Notes: a model not told the origin generated them from the letters alone. A stretch of 64,000 nucleotides of DNA from Dactylonectria macrodidyma (GCA_020744425.1 JAGMUV010000009.1:186001-250000), one strand, 5' to 3'. Shown: positions 1 to 13,220, counted from the stretch's first letter. Numbers and translations are program-made.

Positions 1-324
1 TTCAGTATCTCACTGGTATTCTGTTTGTAAGGCAATCACTCGTGGATACTACCAGCTGCAAAAAGCTGACATGAAGTCTAGAACTATTGCGTCCCACTAA
101 TGCTGTCGAATCAGTATGCCGGCTGGGGTCAGAAAATCGGCTTGTTCTTTGCGGGCATCACCTTTTTATATCTGATCCCTTGCATCCTGCTCTTCCCTGA
201 AACAAAAGGACGAACGTATCATGAGCTGGACGAATTATTCGAACGCCGGATTCCTGCATGGAGGTTCGCGACAACCAGGACTACACATCAGGACAATCTC
301 GAGGCAGTGGCAGATGAAAAGTAA
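1..324 (+). CDS. MFS sugar transporter, 3' end (partial)
   Basis: This is the C-terminal end of a major facilitator sugar transporter whose start lies left of the window. The last exon (about 82-324) encodes a closing membrane helix followed by PETKGRTYHELDELFE, the signature of the cytoplasmic tail of fungal hexose and alpha-glucoside transporters. A stop in the same frame at 79-81 shows that an intron precedes it. A GTAAGG donor at 27 and an acceptor ending at 81 fit (branch CTGAC at 66-70), so bases 1-26 would be the end of the previous exon. The substrate cannot be told from the tail. The family and the last exon are firm; the intron border is an inference. Confidence 0.85.
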
Positions 325-872
325 GGCTTGATGTTGCCATTAAATGCTAGTCCCGCTCCGCAGCAATCGCGTGCAGGGGTACATCTTCCAAGATAACCTG
401 GACATGGGTACGGCTGATTTTATCAATCTGTGCCCATGGTCAGAGTCCACTTAACTTATGGAGACGATCAAATTTAAAGTGTGTTTAGTGGCGCGCAAAG
501 ACGTTTAAAAAGGCACGAAACTCTCCGTTGACTCTAATTTGATCTTCACGTTCCCGTACCTATTTTTAAAGAAAGAGCGTTCCTGGCATGTGCGACATTG
601 GTTGATCGTCTTTACCTTATTTAGCGAGAGAAATGCCAGAGGTGAGACATGTTGACAGACAAGAGATAAGCCATGCATTGTGATTGGCTACATGCCGCTG
701 TTAGCGGCCGGTGTCTCATTATTCCGCTCCTATGCTCCAGCCTATTCGAGCTAACTCATCGAGAATGTACTCGTCATAGATATTATCGGTTCCCCTCTCC
801 CCACCTGTACCAATGCAATCTTTGCTGCACGACTCTCACATTGGGATCGTCGATTAAATCCATTCCGTTTCG
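325..872. other. Intergenic, transporter 3' side and histidine kinase promoter
   Basis: No gene is visible in these 548 bases. They should hold the 3' untranslated region of the transporter and the promoter and leader of the histidine kinase. Short reading frames at 673-1035 are shadows of the kinase start. Confidence 0.6.
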
Positions 873-3800
873 ATGGGTTCTCTCGATAGACGGCGGGCGC
901 CGTTTTTCCCAACAGCTGACGCCGCTGTCCTGTTGTCGAAACATCCATCCCCGACGACTCGTCCACAGACCCTCGGGCCTATCTACGATGCCGACAATAT
1001 CGACCGACCGATCGAAATATGGAATACAAAGATAGAAAAGTCCTTCTACCCTCCGAAGACGGAACCCTTTGCCCCAGCCTCGATCCCAGACAAATTCTTA
1101 TGTGAAACCGATCGATATCTGCGTGCCTTCTTGGCCGAGAACGAAAGGCTCAGGCTGTCCATGCTCTGGTACTACACCCGCGACATACTCGAGGAGCATG
1201 AGCTGCTCTCTGGGCTCCAGGAAAAGGCGCACCTCGCCCAAGACTCTACGAAATGGGAGTATGCTGTAGTCGGCATTCTCGATGTCCATGTCTATATTCG
1301 CTTGGCTACGGTTGGACTGCCCCTAGGCATCTTGCCTCGGGGTGAAACCATTTGCGCCCATACCGTCGCCCAGCCCCTTGGTGTAGGTTAAATGTGTCTA
1401 GCAGCTTCCTAAATAGTTGCTAACACTCTCAACTAGAGCGTCTTCCTGTTGCCAGATATGATGGAGGACTGGAGGTTCCAGAACTCACCATATGTCGAGT
1501 CCGGCGGGCTCAAGGCGTACGCAGGTGCTCCGCTTCGATTGCAAGATGGATCCGGCGGATGCGTTGCTCTCGGATCACTTTGTGTCGCCTCAAGCACAAA
1601 ACAAGACCCCTTGACTAAATCCCAACAACACACTCTTGCTCATCTAGCCGATTGGATTGTTTCTGACATAGTCCAATGCGCAAGAGCACGTCGCCAACGC
1701 GAGCGACGTCGGATGGCTGAATTGATTACTAAAGCGCGAGCGGAGATGGATGAAGCTGGAAATGAGGAGCCCATCTTTCGGATGCTTAAAGCCATCTATC
1801 CGAAGGCGTCAATCACACTGGTGTCGTGCAAAGCAGCTCGTCTCGAGGTTGAAGGGCGAGATCCCATTTTGATGTCCGACATCGAACATGGGTTGTGGGA
1901 AGACAGCGAATACCTTGACCATCTTATTACCAAATGCAATCACCAAGACCTACCAAGCAACAGGGTTGTACGTGTTCTCGCTGCTACATGTGAGAGCATA
2001 GCAGGATTATCTATGTTGGCTGTGGCATCCAAAGACTTCCGATTGGTTTTTGATGACATCGATTCCTGGTTTATCCAGACTTGCGCCGACATGGTATCTC
2101 AGATGTGGCACAAACAGCTTCTAGCAGAGGCGACGAGAGCAAAGGACAAATTCCTTCGGGGCATTTCTCATCAGCTCCGAACTCCGATCCACGGCATCCT
2201 TGGCTCTGTCGAGTTGCTAGCCGAGGAGCTTGGCCTGCTCAACCTGCATGAGAGCTCCCTCGCGGTATCGACATTGCTGGAAGAAAGCCCAACAACACAT
2301 CCCTCTATTTACCTCAATACCATCAAAAGATCAGGCCGAGATTTAATTTCTATCGTCAACAGCATGATTACTCTGGACAGATGGGCAGATGTTGCAACCT
2401 CAGAACGATGCTATGCCGCACATACCATTCAAGAACTCGAGGCGGAGTTGGCAAACGAGATTCACAAAACTTTTTCAGGGGACACCCGTTACAATCCCTC
2501 CATCTTGTTCAACCACTGTTTGCCATCTGATTGTGAGAGCCTGCAACTGGATATCAACCTTCTTCGAGACACCTTATGGCCGCTTCTCAGCAACGCGATC
2601 CAGAACACGCCAGAGGGTACAGTGACAGTAACTACATCATTACAACCAGATTCCAGGATACTCATCATCGACGTCGAGGACACTGGACGTGGTATACACC
2701 CTGATCAACAAGAACGCATATTTGAGCCTTACGAAACGGTTCGTGTGCACTCATCGGGCGTCGGATTGGGCCTGACCCTTGCGTGCAAATTCGCCACACT
2801 CATTGACGGGTCTATTGATCTCGTATCGTCCCAAGTCGACTCCGGTTCGCATTTCAGAGCCACGTTCCAGAACATGGAATGGACAACTTCGACTCTTCTG
2901 TCACATTCCATCTCCAAAAACTTCTCTCTGCCCTCAAATTTCTACAATATGACACCTGTGTCGAACACCGCCTCCTTATGCAGTTGCTTCGCCAAATTTC
3001 TCACATTTAATGGGTTTACCTCATCAAACAGCACTGAGGATTGCTTTATTATCCTTGACTATGTTCCCGAGTTGGAACAGCGCCAAACCTACCTATCAAA
3101 GATTCCATCAGACCAAGTCGCTATATGTCTAGTCCCAGCCTCGAAAGGTGACGTTCAATCTGAAGAGGATTCCAACAACATAGTCTACGTCAACGGACCC
3201 TTTCTGACATCAACAATGACATCGGCGCTCCAAGAAGCAGACAGACTGCTTTCTAGGATCAAAACCTCACAATTGCAGTGCCTTACGACTGCTCAAGCGA
3301 AATCTCCCCCAGTCATGGAGGAGTGCATTACGGAACTAAGAAATTTGTCGATGATCGACCTACCTCAGCCTGAGAAACAGCCAGCACAGCTCCTTAAATA
3401 CAGCTCCGCCGAACGAGATGTCGAGCCGACTGTGACACTCAGTTGCCAACCTGCTTCTGCAACTCTCATTGAACCCAAACTCGTCAGTCCCACATTCCCT
3501 GCCCACATAAATATTTCGAAACCTATCGCATTGCTTGTTGATGACAATGTCATCAATCTTCGCATCATGCAGATGTTCTGTCGCAGACGAGGATTGCCCT
3601 ACCTTTGCGCCGCTGATGGGCTGCAAGCCGTGGAAATGTTTACGAAGCATCAGGCATTAGCTGCCACTGGCGAGAAGGAAGCCATCCAGCTGATACTGAT
3701 GGACCTCCAAATGCCAGTGTGCGATGGCATCGAGGCTACCAAGCAAATACGCACACTGGAAAAACAACAACGCTGGAAGGAGAGTATTTTATTCATGGTA

Positions 3801-3935
3801 ACCGGGCAAGACAGCGCAACGGACCGAATGACTGCTGAGGGTGCTGGCGCCGATGACTACTTTGTAAAGCCCGTGTCCATCCAAGTCCTCGACGGCGGCA
3901 TCAAACGATACTTTCCAGCCTTTATGACAAACTAA
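873..3935 (+). CDS. GAF-domain hybrid histidine kinase
   Basis: This is a two-component hybrid sensor kinase of about 1002 residues in two exons (873-1382, 1437-3935). The intron has GTAGGT, a CTAAC branch and CTAG. The joined product has, in order, an N-terminal region, a GAF sensor domain at about 110-330 (ICAHTV, then DWRFQNSPYV and YAGAPLRL across the splice), a HisKA box with His415 in SHQLRTP, a HATPase_c domain (N box with LLSNAIQNTP, DTGRGI, GVGLGL), a poorly conserved linker and a C-terminal receiver with VDDN, phospho-acceptor Asp926 in LMDLQMP and Lys981 in VKP. All catalytic motifs are present, so an active phosphorelay kinase feeding a histidine phosphotransfer protein is expected. 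The H box has Gln where Glu is usual. No membrane helix is seen, so it is probably cytosolic. The signal sensed is unknown. Confidence 0.93.
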
Positions 3936-4137
3936 GAAACACGCGAAGATGTAATTTTTCCTTGAGGATTTCGAGCCGATGACTGACATGGAAGTGGTCA
4001 GAACGTTGCTGATCAAGTTCCCATCACGGCTCTCGCATCAAATTCGCACACGAAGTCATTTGAACATGAAATTATACAAAACGAAACTAATCCAGACAAA
4101 TGAACATAGATTGTCTCCTTTTGATTATCTCTAGTTT

Positions 4138-5196
4138 TTATTTTCTATGTAGCTCCGTGATCCGTCTCACCAGATCATCATTCATAGGTGTTGGGACCCC
4201 CACGGACCTTCCTCTCTTACACCAAAACCCGTTGATGTACTGAATCTCGGTCTCTCGGCCCTGACGTAAATCTACCACCATCGAGCATGTCGTTTCTGCT
4301 GTGTTTGTAATGATCTGATGCACTGTGGCTTCAAGTGTGTCCGGAGAAAATCGATCTTCCACACCCGCAACCCCTTGTAGTTCTGGGAGAGCTAGGATCA
4401 CCCGAGATATCTCCTCAAGTAACGCGCGGCGAGTTTCCGAAATAGTGAAGAGGAATCCGTTCTTGGCGTTATTAAGAGCACAAAGAGGGTTGCAAAAGGC
4501 GTTGACAGCCAGCTTTTCCAGTTGGATCTGGAAAACGTCTAGGAAAGAGTAGGCAGTTGCGTTGAACCTGGAGACCAGGGGCAGTGCCCCCAGTAGATAG
4601 GAAGGTCTGGCAGCATCCAACTCCGAATTTGCCGGCTCGCCTTCACGTGGAACTGGACCAATTGATGTGGCCGAGAATCCAGTGTGCGTGATATCGAAGG
4701 GTGAGTTGAGTGTAACGCCGTGGGAAATAACTCCAATGATGTAATTTGGCCGCGTTGTCTTGTCTGGAAAGAGGGATATGTTCACGTCTTCGATCATCCC
4801 TGAGCCGTTCTGCAGAAAAAGAATGTTGGATGAGTTATTGAGCCTTTGCTGTACGGGACGCAACGCTGAAACCGTCTGTGTTGCTTTGACGGAGACTATG
4901 AGGTTCTCGATGATGCTGCTCTGTGCCGTCGGGGCTTGTTGTGCAGAGACCCGATGCCATTGACCCTGGTCGTATGACTCAATATTGTAATTGTCGTGAC
5001 TGACTGTCTCGCCTTCCCTAGTCTTAAGGGTAATTTTTTCTCCATTTTTGCGAAACTGATCCACCAGAGACGGACGGTGCATCAACAATGTGACTGCTGG
5101 CCTTGAAGGCACCTCAGCAAGTGAGTGAGCAGCGAAGGTACCAATGCTGCCGAGACCAAGAACATGGACTCGAGGGTGAGAAGCTTCATGCGACAT
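4138..5196 (-). CDS. Ketopantoate reductase (PanE/ApbA family)
   Basis: This is a NADPH-dependent 2-dehydropantoate 2-reductase family protein of 352 residues in one exon. The N terminus carries the Rossmann motif GLGSIG (residues 14-19). Further family marks are VSVKATQT with a candidate catalytic Lys near 104, NGSGM, and the C-terminal-domain motif KLAVNAFCNPLCALNN. I start at the ATG at 5196, right before the Rossmann strand. The frame stays open to 5403, but that stretch is basic, unlike the family, and better read as leader. It converges with the histidine kinase; the stops are about 200 bases apart. Fungi carry several such paralogues, so pantothenate synthesis is not certain and the true substrate may be another 2-keto acid. 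Confidence 0.88.
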   Translation of the reverse strand: MSHEASHPRVHVLGLGSIGTFAAHSLAEVPSRPAVTLLMHRPSLVDQFRKNGEKITLKTREGETVSHDNYNIESYDQGQWHRVSAQQAPTAQSSIIENLIVSVKATQTVSALRPVQQRLNNSSNILFLQNGSGMIEDVNISLFPDKTTRPNYIIGVISHGVTLNSPFDITHTGFSATSIGPVPREGEPANSELDAARPSYLLGALPLVSRFNATAYSFLDVFQIQLEKLAVNAFCNPLCALNNAKNGFLFTISETRRALLEEISRVILALPELQGVAGVEDRFSPDTLEATVHQIITNTAETTCSMVVDLRQGRETEIQYINGFWCKRGRSVGVPTPMNDDLVRRITELHRK

Positions 5197-8100
5197 TTTC
5201 CTCCTTCCTAATGACTGCACCGTACTTAGGAGCGTGAGGAGGAAATAGTATGATAGTCTCGTCGTTGCTGGGCGAGTCTTCACTTGTCTAACAAGGGCAC
5301 AAGTGCCCCCCAAAATCGATGTCATGTGAAGGATTGAGCTGTGTATTCGACGTCTTGTCGAACGTTTTTGTTTCTCCAGAGAGACTTTTCTTTGGCTCCG
5401 CATTTATCTGTATCTTCTTCTGATCGACCCTTTATGTTCTAGAAAAATCCATTGTCCAGGCTGGCAGGGCGTGGGTTATGGTGTGCAGGGCGTGAAGGGC
5501 GCGTGCAGGGCGTGACGGTTTCCCCACAATGCATGATGACGCGATACCATTCGGATACTCTCGGTACAGTCGCGTGTCTCTTAAATGGGTTTTCACAATG
5601 TCTAGCGGGTTCTAGAAGGCGGTAAGGGAAGCGAGGTGTGAGTCAATGCCAAAGGGCGTAGGCCGTGGATGGTGATGGAGGACGAAAGGGGCAGGAAGTC
5701 GAGTGCGAAGGTTGCTATGCATGTGTATAATAGGCCATGACAAAGCCAAACTTAGTCATGAATTAGTAGCTGGTATTGTTCGTCTTCATACCTCACTAAA
5801 TCTATTTAGCACGGCAATATATTGACTGAAAGACCGGATGATGCCAGATGATCTCAGAAACTCCTTATTCTGTCACAATTTTAGTCCCCGACTCCTCATT
5901 TACGTCCCTAGGCAACTTTTCTTGAGATTATTGCAGGGCAGTGTAAGCCTAAAGTGTCTGGAGTTGACTCGGCACTCATGTAATCTTAGTTTTCATGATA
6001 GGATACCATCAGGGATTCCAACAGAATGTTGAGAGCAAGCCACGCCAAATTCAATGGCGTGAATGGATTGGTAAGGACGACCTCCATTATCTCAATCTAT
6101 GGTTGTTTTAGATAGTAGACCAAATTTGCCTACTTATAAATATGGCTAATTTCTGTGAAGCGTACTATTTGTCACACATGGTCGAGCGCGGTGACTTTTC
6201 TGCAATCGCAAAACCATGTCTATCATTATTGCATTAGGTAGACAGCGGTCCTGGAAAACTTAAGATACCAGAATGCTTCATAGCCAGTGAGTCCAACACA
6301 AGAAAAATGAAATCACTGGCAACCAGGGAAGTAGTGGGTTTTGGAAATGATTAAATCGTGCCAAAAGCGAGTTTTTTGCCTTGGTGCCAGCAAACTCGTG
6401 CGCCCTCGATAGAGCGGACGCCTTATCGATAGAAAATAAACCACATGGTTCTAGCAACAGCCTTCTTTATCAATGTATGTTGGCGCCACTGTGCTCACTG
6501 GAACCGTTTACGAGGATGGGTGCTCGTCGCTAGGGTCGGAAAGTCCAGCATCAGCTAGGGGACTTTTTCTATCTTGGTCAGCTGGTCGCTGATTTCTATC
6601 TTCTTCTTCTTCTATCTCTAGATCCGGCCACAGATTCTTTAAAATTCCTAAAAGACACTCCATGAGACCTTGGAAACAAATGAGAAGAGAACATGGTTGT
6701 GACTCTGGCCGAGTCCCTCTTTGAAGCATAACCCGTCAATCGCTTAAAATGTTACTCCACGCTGGTAAACGGTGGTAAGGTTCTTCGAGATCTGTCCCAA
6801 ACGAGTTCGCACGGTCCAAACGAAAAGCAATCTCCATAAATACGTGAACGTTTTGGTGGGACGCCATTACCCTTGTGGCAACTTATTGACCACTCAAAGT
6901 TGGTGTTGGAAAAGGCAACCACTGCTTTTCGCCAGTGTCAGAATAAGATTAGGCTAGTCAACCATAACCACAACCCGAGTCCAGGCTATTTCGATTACAA
7001 CCCTAACATATCAGATCCTCTAGTCGTGTTCCTATCCAAGGCATCATCCAACTGTCACTTGAATTCTCCGCCTTAGAGTATGAACATAGCGACCATGGTC
7101 GTAATTTGATCGTGGTAGTAGAATGGATACAATATTGCAGTTATTGGCAATAACTTCGGGTATAGCCCCTGACATGCAAGTGTGGGCTGGGTTTCTTATC
7201 TCAACACCTGACTCGTACGCATACAGAAATCCCACAAAAAGAGGTGGGTTACTTTACGAGCCCCGATTAGACAGGGCGGCGACGTCAACAATTCTTCGCA
7301 TCTACGATCTAGAACTTCTGATAACCGATGGTGCAGCCCATTCCTTGCGTGGAAAGTATGGCCGCACACTATTGTTTTACGATCCAGTTCTTTATTTCGA
7401 CAAAGATTAGGGAGCGGTGAAGTTGAAGTGTCCTTTCGTTTTATTGCTCCTTTTGCCGCACCGGCTGCTCACTTGGCTTGCTCCTCCCGTCTGCAGCTTA
7501 GTTACAATTCATAACGTCACACTGCCCTGTCTCAAGCTGGTGTTCTTTGAGAAACAGGCACAAGCGTGACACCTGCGTCTTGGCAAGTAGCGCTTGAGGG
7601 GTGCGCGGAAATGGTTGAACATTGCGGAATCAAGCACGGAACAGACAGGACCACCTGGCTAGTTACCATCAGGGTGGTTAGCCCTTGGAAGCAGCCGGAC
7701 ACATCTCAGACGGAACCTCTAGCTTCATTTATCGCGTGTAAGACCTAATCCGAGGTCCACCTGACGCTCCACAAATCATCTCAGAACAGCGCATGTAGCC
7801 AAACTCACATCGATCATATGACATCGATTCGAGCAGCATCAAGGCAATTAAGATGTATTTGTTTCATTGCCTATCTTGTGGCCAATTCAGGATGAGTCTC
7901 AGAATAACAGCGAATGCTTGGCCATTCTCATACCCGCACCAGATGGTCTTGAAGCGGCCATGAACGCGGCATCTACTGTTTACGCGTATATTGTATGTTC
8001 TAATATGAGAGGCCTGATTTGTATCCCTTAACAGTTGAAATCTGTCCCATCGCTTCCACCTGAGATGAGAGGAGGCTCTCCATCTGCACCAAAGCGGCAA

Positions 8101-10660
8101 TCTCTTCGCCGGTCGCTGGTTTGGGGCTAAGTGCTAAGACTCTTGAATTTAGCGGCTCATTGACTACGCTGAAGGCAGTAGCTTCTAAGGCTTTACACTA
8201 AAAACACCAAAGCAATGTGATGGCGAACAGACATGATGCTCGCATTGAGAGGCTGAGCGGAGGTTTCCGCGACGGTCTGAGCGCGATCACGATGGACGGC
8301 GAGTCGGGGATATATAACAGTGCGAAAGCCCGAACCAAATGAGAGAAGCCAACGTACTAGTAGATGTCCGAGCGCACGGGAGCTTACGTAGTACGTAGTA
8401 GCGGAAACCATGCCGCTCCAGCGGGACGGTAGAGGGGGGAGAATTTGGTGGAGGTGGGGGCGGAGGTGTCAGCGCACAGCGAAGAACGAATTCTAGAGGT
8501 AGGAGTAGACGGCGAGACACTAGAAAGGTATTCTAATAGGGCTGGGTGATTCGGCTGGGCTTCTTGTGACAAATAGCGTAGCCTTAGATGCGCTTGCATA
8601 GAGCGAGGCGGTCGACGTTAGGTTGACTCGTCAAGTTGTGGCTTGACCGGCCAAATAAGGGTAGCAGTATGTTGTAGAGATGCGCCATAGTTGACCAGAG
8701 AAGGAGAGAAGGCAAGTCGTCGGCGTGGCTTGGCAACTGAAGAAGTGAAGAAGTGTTGAGTTGATGTCTGGCTGCAGTTTTAATGAGGAGCGGTCTTTTG
8801 CCAAGAAATTATCAGTTAGTAGACGACATGACCGTGCGTATTTCCTTTGAGACTGACGAAGGCCTCCATAATCTGAGCGCTAGAGAAAGATGCCATGAAA
8901 CATGACGCCGTCGATGGTCGATCGACAGCCATCATTGATTAGCGGTCCACCAGTTCGTCCGTCCCTGCTCGGCTGGTTTGGTGCCCGACAGCTTCATCTC
9001 CGTCGGGTCGAATCTCAAGTATCACGCTCAAACGACTCAATCCATGCATACAAGCCTCCCAGACGGAGACCAAACTCAATAACCATGTTCAGGTGGTTCA
9101 ATGCTACCAGGTACGCCAGGCCAAGCTCCCGGCCCGGAACTCGAGTGCCTCAAGACCCCTTTCCAGCGCTTTTAACGGTCAGGGCTGCGTTTCTTGAAAG
9201 ACGGTACAACGCCTCGGCCTTGCCGGCGGCAGACCCTGAACGGTAGCATCCGCTATGCGATATTAGCCTGTTGGCTGTGGGCTTTTGGAAGCAACAGTGT
9301 ATCCGTACTGCGTGATAGGTCGCCTTCCCCTGGGGCCGCAACGGCGATAAGAACCGTGCTACAATGCCACGATAACCGGGTTGATCCATGAGATGTTGTT
9401 GGTTGGCAATCAGCAAGATGAAGCGACCTCCACATCAAAATCTGGCGATTGACAGCTGCAGGGAAGCAAATGGTCCTGCTGGAGGGTGACTCGAGTTATT
9501 AGGCCAGATAGCGGGTTAGTACCCAGGAACAAGGCACATGATTTCAGCTGTGTCGACGCCCTGTCACATCATAGATAACGCTTCCTTCAGCCATCGCCCA
9601 CTTTACGGTGGGGCGTAGACCAACAGTTATTAGAGGAGTTGGTGAGCGAGGCGGCGATGGCTTGCTGGGTAGCTCGCTGTGGCTCCTTCTAGTTGACTCG
9701 AGCCTGCACGTAGACTTTGATGGACACGCACCGTTGAAGTTCCATACATTGTGTTGAAATGCCTCGTATTGAGAAGATCTCTAAAGGATTCCTCACCGAA
9801 GCGGCACAGGATTTGTGGCGCCTCCTTCAGCCCAGATACCTGATTTTAATATGACAGTCACCTCTGTCCAAAGTTTAAATAATTAGAACCAACACGTCAT
9901 GGATGTGTGAATAACTGTTGCTGTACGAATACTACGTCGAATGCTTTAAACCCTCGGCATGCCCTGAACCGGCTGCCACCCCCGCGTTTGTCTCACTTCC
10001 CTCTCACAGTAACATTGCAAGATGCTACACGGAAACGCAGCAGGGCCAGTATTTTTATCTGCCATGGACCTCGAGTCATTGCTTGCAGCGCTGTGGCTGA
10101 TCTATCAGGGATGGGCTAACCCGTTTAATATTAATGCAACCAGGGGACCCTCGCCAAATCCACGAATCGTCACCATTCCCTTATCCCCAATGCCCAAATA
10201 CCCAGCTAAAGGTCCCAGGCCTTAGTTGCTAGAGTTCCCCAGGATAACGTCTCGCGGAAGCCGGATGTCGTCCTTTATACCGTATCAAGACTAGCCGACA
10301 AGCCTTCAGACTGTCTCTCGCCGTCTAACCATCCCCGTTTCAGTCGCCTCGTGTCAGTGCACTCTGATAAACGAGTCAGGCACTGGCGTTGGCTTTGGAC
10401 TTGAGGCCAATCGATGCATCCTGGTTCATCAAGTGCGATAACGCGAGCCTTAGCACCGAAGCATTGCCCCTATGACCCTCCCCCGCCCCAAGTGGATAAA
10501 GCAATGAGGGTACCGGTCGCCAAGTGTGCATGCCGATCGATGATGCATATCTCTTGACCGGCCTCTTGATCAGCCCGTCCGCTGGTTTTCTAGCTGCATC
10601 TCGAAATCAGTTTGTTCAGGCCTCATGTGAGGACCTTTGCGCCTGCCGCAAACCGCAAAT
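5197..10660. other. Long gene-poor stretch
   Basis: About 5.4 kb with no reading frame I can assign. Frames of 60-114 codons exist (for example 6508-6729 on the minus strand, 7123-7410 and 8902-9246 on the plus strand), but none shows a known motif, a splice-supported extension or a plausible start context. A proline run at 8420-8470 on the minus strand comes from a G-rich tract. No terminal repeats or transposase motifs were seen. It may hold long non-coding transcripts or decayed sequence. Confidence 0.5.
5464..5514. repeat. Three copies of GCAGGGCGTG upstream of the reductase
   Basis: The 10-mer GCAGGGCGTG occurs at 5464-5473, 5485-5494 and 5505-5514, spaced by 11 and 10 bases. It lies about 270-320 bases upstream of the reductase start codon, so it could be a promoter element array or a decayed short repeat. 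Confidence 0.6.
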
Positions 10661-12041
10661 ATGGCTGGGCTCGAAAACAACCTCTACATCTCGACGGCCA
10701 TCACCTGGGTCGCGGCGTTTGTAGCGTTGGTTATGCGCGTCATCGCTCGGCGCATGACCAAACAGTCGTGGTGGTATGACGATTATTTCTGCGTGGCTGC
10801 GTTTGTGAGTTCAACATCTCTATCCCAGCACTTGATTGAAGAAGTTACTGACCATGATGTAGATATTTGCGAGTCTCTACTCGGCTACCATCCTAGAATG
10901 TAATAAGCACACCATCGCGAATATTGGCGCCTCGCCCCCGAGACTGACTTTGGCTTAGGGACGATGCATTGGTCGCTTGGCCAATACATGCCTGATGATA
11001 TCAGCACCGAGGCCCGAGAAGAAATCCTGTACAACTCGAGGTTTATCGGATTCTTTAACTCGCTAACATACGCCTTCTCGATTGCCGCGTCGAAACTCGC
11101 CATTCTCTGCCTCTACTGGCGAATCTTCAAGATCTCCCTAATCCGAATCCCCATCCAAGTCTTAATCACCCTCTCCGTCATGTGGATCATTCTCAGAACT
11201 TTCATGCTGCTCTTCCGCTGCATTCCCATCCAATACTACTGGGACAAATCCATCTCCGGTAGTTGCAAGATCAGTGATACACAGTTCTTTTTCGGAACTG
11301 TCTTCACCCACTTCTTGATGGATATCGCCATCTTGATCCTGCCGGTTATCGAAGTATTCAGACTGCGTCTACGGCTCGGTCAGAAGCTTGCAATTTCTGC
11401 TCTCTTCATTATCGGTACTATGTAAGTACTTTCGACTTCAACCCTTGTCCGTCAGAGGCTCATGTTGCAATCAGAGTTTGTCTTGCATCGGTGGGAGCTA
11501 TCTACGAGGCGCTCAGTTACGACCCAAAGTCAACACAGATGCCGCACGATTATGGCATGTATTGCGTCTGGGGGTCAGTGGAGTTGAACATAGCCATCGT
11601 CTCATGTAAGAGTTCTCGCCCTAGTTTTTTTTTACCTGGGGCACCTGCTCACTTCTTTCAGCTTGCTTTCCTTTGCTCCGACCGATCTTCAGCCTGATTC
11701 TCCCCTCACGCTTCCTCAGCTCTATGGGCAGCAGCGCACCCATCAGCCGACCGAGTAATGCTATTCGATTGACGACATTGAGCAGGACGAACAAAGAAAA
11801 GGAGTCCGATGAAACGAGTTCAACGCACCAACTGGCGGATTCCGAAAACGGCCTTCGCGATCCTTCAGATTTCGACTCCATAAACGCACACGGGCCGGAG
11901 GGCGTAAACACCATCATCTCGAGTCGATATCATAATTCGAGAGACGAAAACTACTCCATGGCTGGGTCTGGGATACACGTTCGAAATGATATGGTTGTCC
12001 AAGTGGAGGAGATAGACATGAACAAAGCTTATGGGAGATGA
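10661..12041 (+). CDS. PTH11-like seven-helix membrane receptor
   Basis: This is a fungal integral membrane protein of the PTH11/rhodopsin-like family, 384 residues, in five exons (10661-10804, 10863-10899, 10959-11421, 11475-11605, 11662-12041). All joins keep frame, including a 37-base exon 2 that restores the run ILEWTMHWSLGQ. Landmarks are VMRVIARR and WWYDDYFCVAAF in the first loop, HWSLGQ, the helix SKLAILCLYWRIF, a Cys- and aromatic-rich loop QYYWDKSISGSC, and a final helix ending in PLLRPIFS. The C-terminal tail of about 115 residues is polar and rich in Ser and Thr. There is no N-terminal CFEM domain, so it belongs to the non-CFEM group. Some family members sense host or surface cues; no ligand can be inferred here. 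I start at the ATG at 10661 because the frame opens earlier only with a non-ATG codon. Confidence 0.88.
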
Positions 12042-13220
12042 GTCAATGAACCATCAAGGCGTAGGAAAAGATATCCCGTGTATATAATGTATTAATATGC
12101 GACGACACAATGGCTGCTGTCGAATCGACATTAGACGTAGAGATACCCAAATGACGATGAACTTGAAGGCGCCTTAGTAAACCATACACTTTGCCGGGTT
12201 AAATACAGATGAAAGTGCAAATGAAGAGATTCTCCAAAGTCAAGAACGATTTCCGGATGGAAACACTATCAATCTGCTGGAAGGCTCATGTTTCCTTGAT
12301 CGCGAGCTTAATGACGGCTATCTCAAAGGCACGGTCAACCCGCTGCATATTAGAATAATAGAGTCGGCAGGTTTCTGTAGGTAAGCAAAACGACCCGGGG
12401 TTGCAATAGATGTCATCACTCTCACGGTATCTCACCGAAACTAGTTGCGTTGCAGAAGAAGAGGACACGTAATGACTGGCCACTGTCTAGGGTAAGGGCC
12501 AGATTCATTTCCACGGGGACAATGGCAATAAAAATTGGTGACTAGGTATTGGAAGAATGATAACACGCGCATTTTCAGAATAACGATGGTGGGCATGATT
12601 TAACTAGAATGCGACTATTGCTTGAAATAATGATCTTCTGGGTTTCTTTTTGCGCTTCAGATCTGCTGAGAATGAGGTGATTCGTGTTGGGAGTGGCAGT
12701 AAGAAGGTGTGGTGTGATTGGGGTAAGCGTGTGGCGCGCCATCCCCTGGAAGACCTCTATAAATTAGAGCATTTTTGACGTGTTTGAGATCAGTGATCAA
12801 CCCCCATTCTTTCTTTTCTGGCACTAGCGACTTTCACTACCTAAAAGTTATCACCGTAACGTCAACCAAATGTCAAGGAATAAAACGGCTTGTTCTAGTG
12901 CTGACGACCAGATAGGATGATGGGATAGTGTAGATCTGGTCCCTGAAAAGCTGGACAGGTACTCTACGTCATGGGTGGAGGCGGCAGTGGATTGACTAAT
13001 ATCGTCAAGCCCAACTAGACTTAGGTATCCCAGATAATTTGATGAAGAGTTTCCGATTATCTCCATCTCTATTGTCTCTCCGTTCTTCGATTATATGCAA
13101 CAAAATGCGACCTCATTTGCTAACCTATCTTGATTTCAATCATGTTGCTGGAATGTGCTAAGTTACTCTTGAGGAACACAAGATGACAAGGCAGAAGTAC
13201 CAAATTATGCTCAAAGTCGT
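12042..13220. other. Intergenic between receptor and ABM-like gene
   Basis: I see no supported gene in these 1.2 kb. The genes on either side converge on it, so it holds two 3' untranslated regions plus unexplained sequence. Frames at 12286-12483 and 12851-13066 (minus) are short and featureless. Confidence 0.5.

Noticed and set aside
5197..5403. 69-residue N-terminal extension of the ketopantoate reductase
   Set aside because: Family members start just before the Rossmann loop; the extension is unlike them and probably 5' leader.
8384..8599. Minus-strand frames with a proline run
   Set aside because: The proline codons come from a G-rich tract; no start context, family or partner exon supports a gene.
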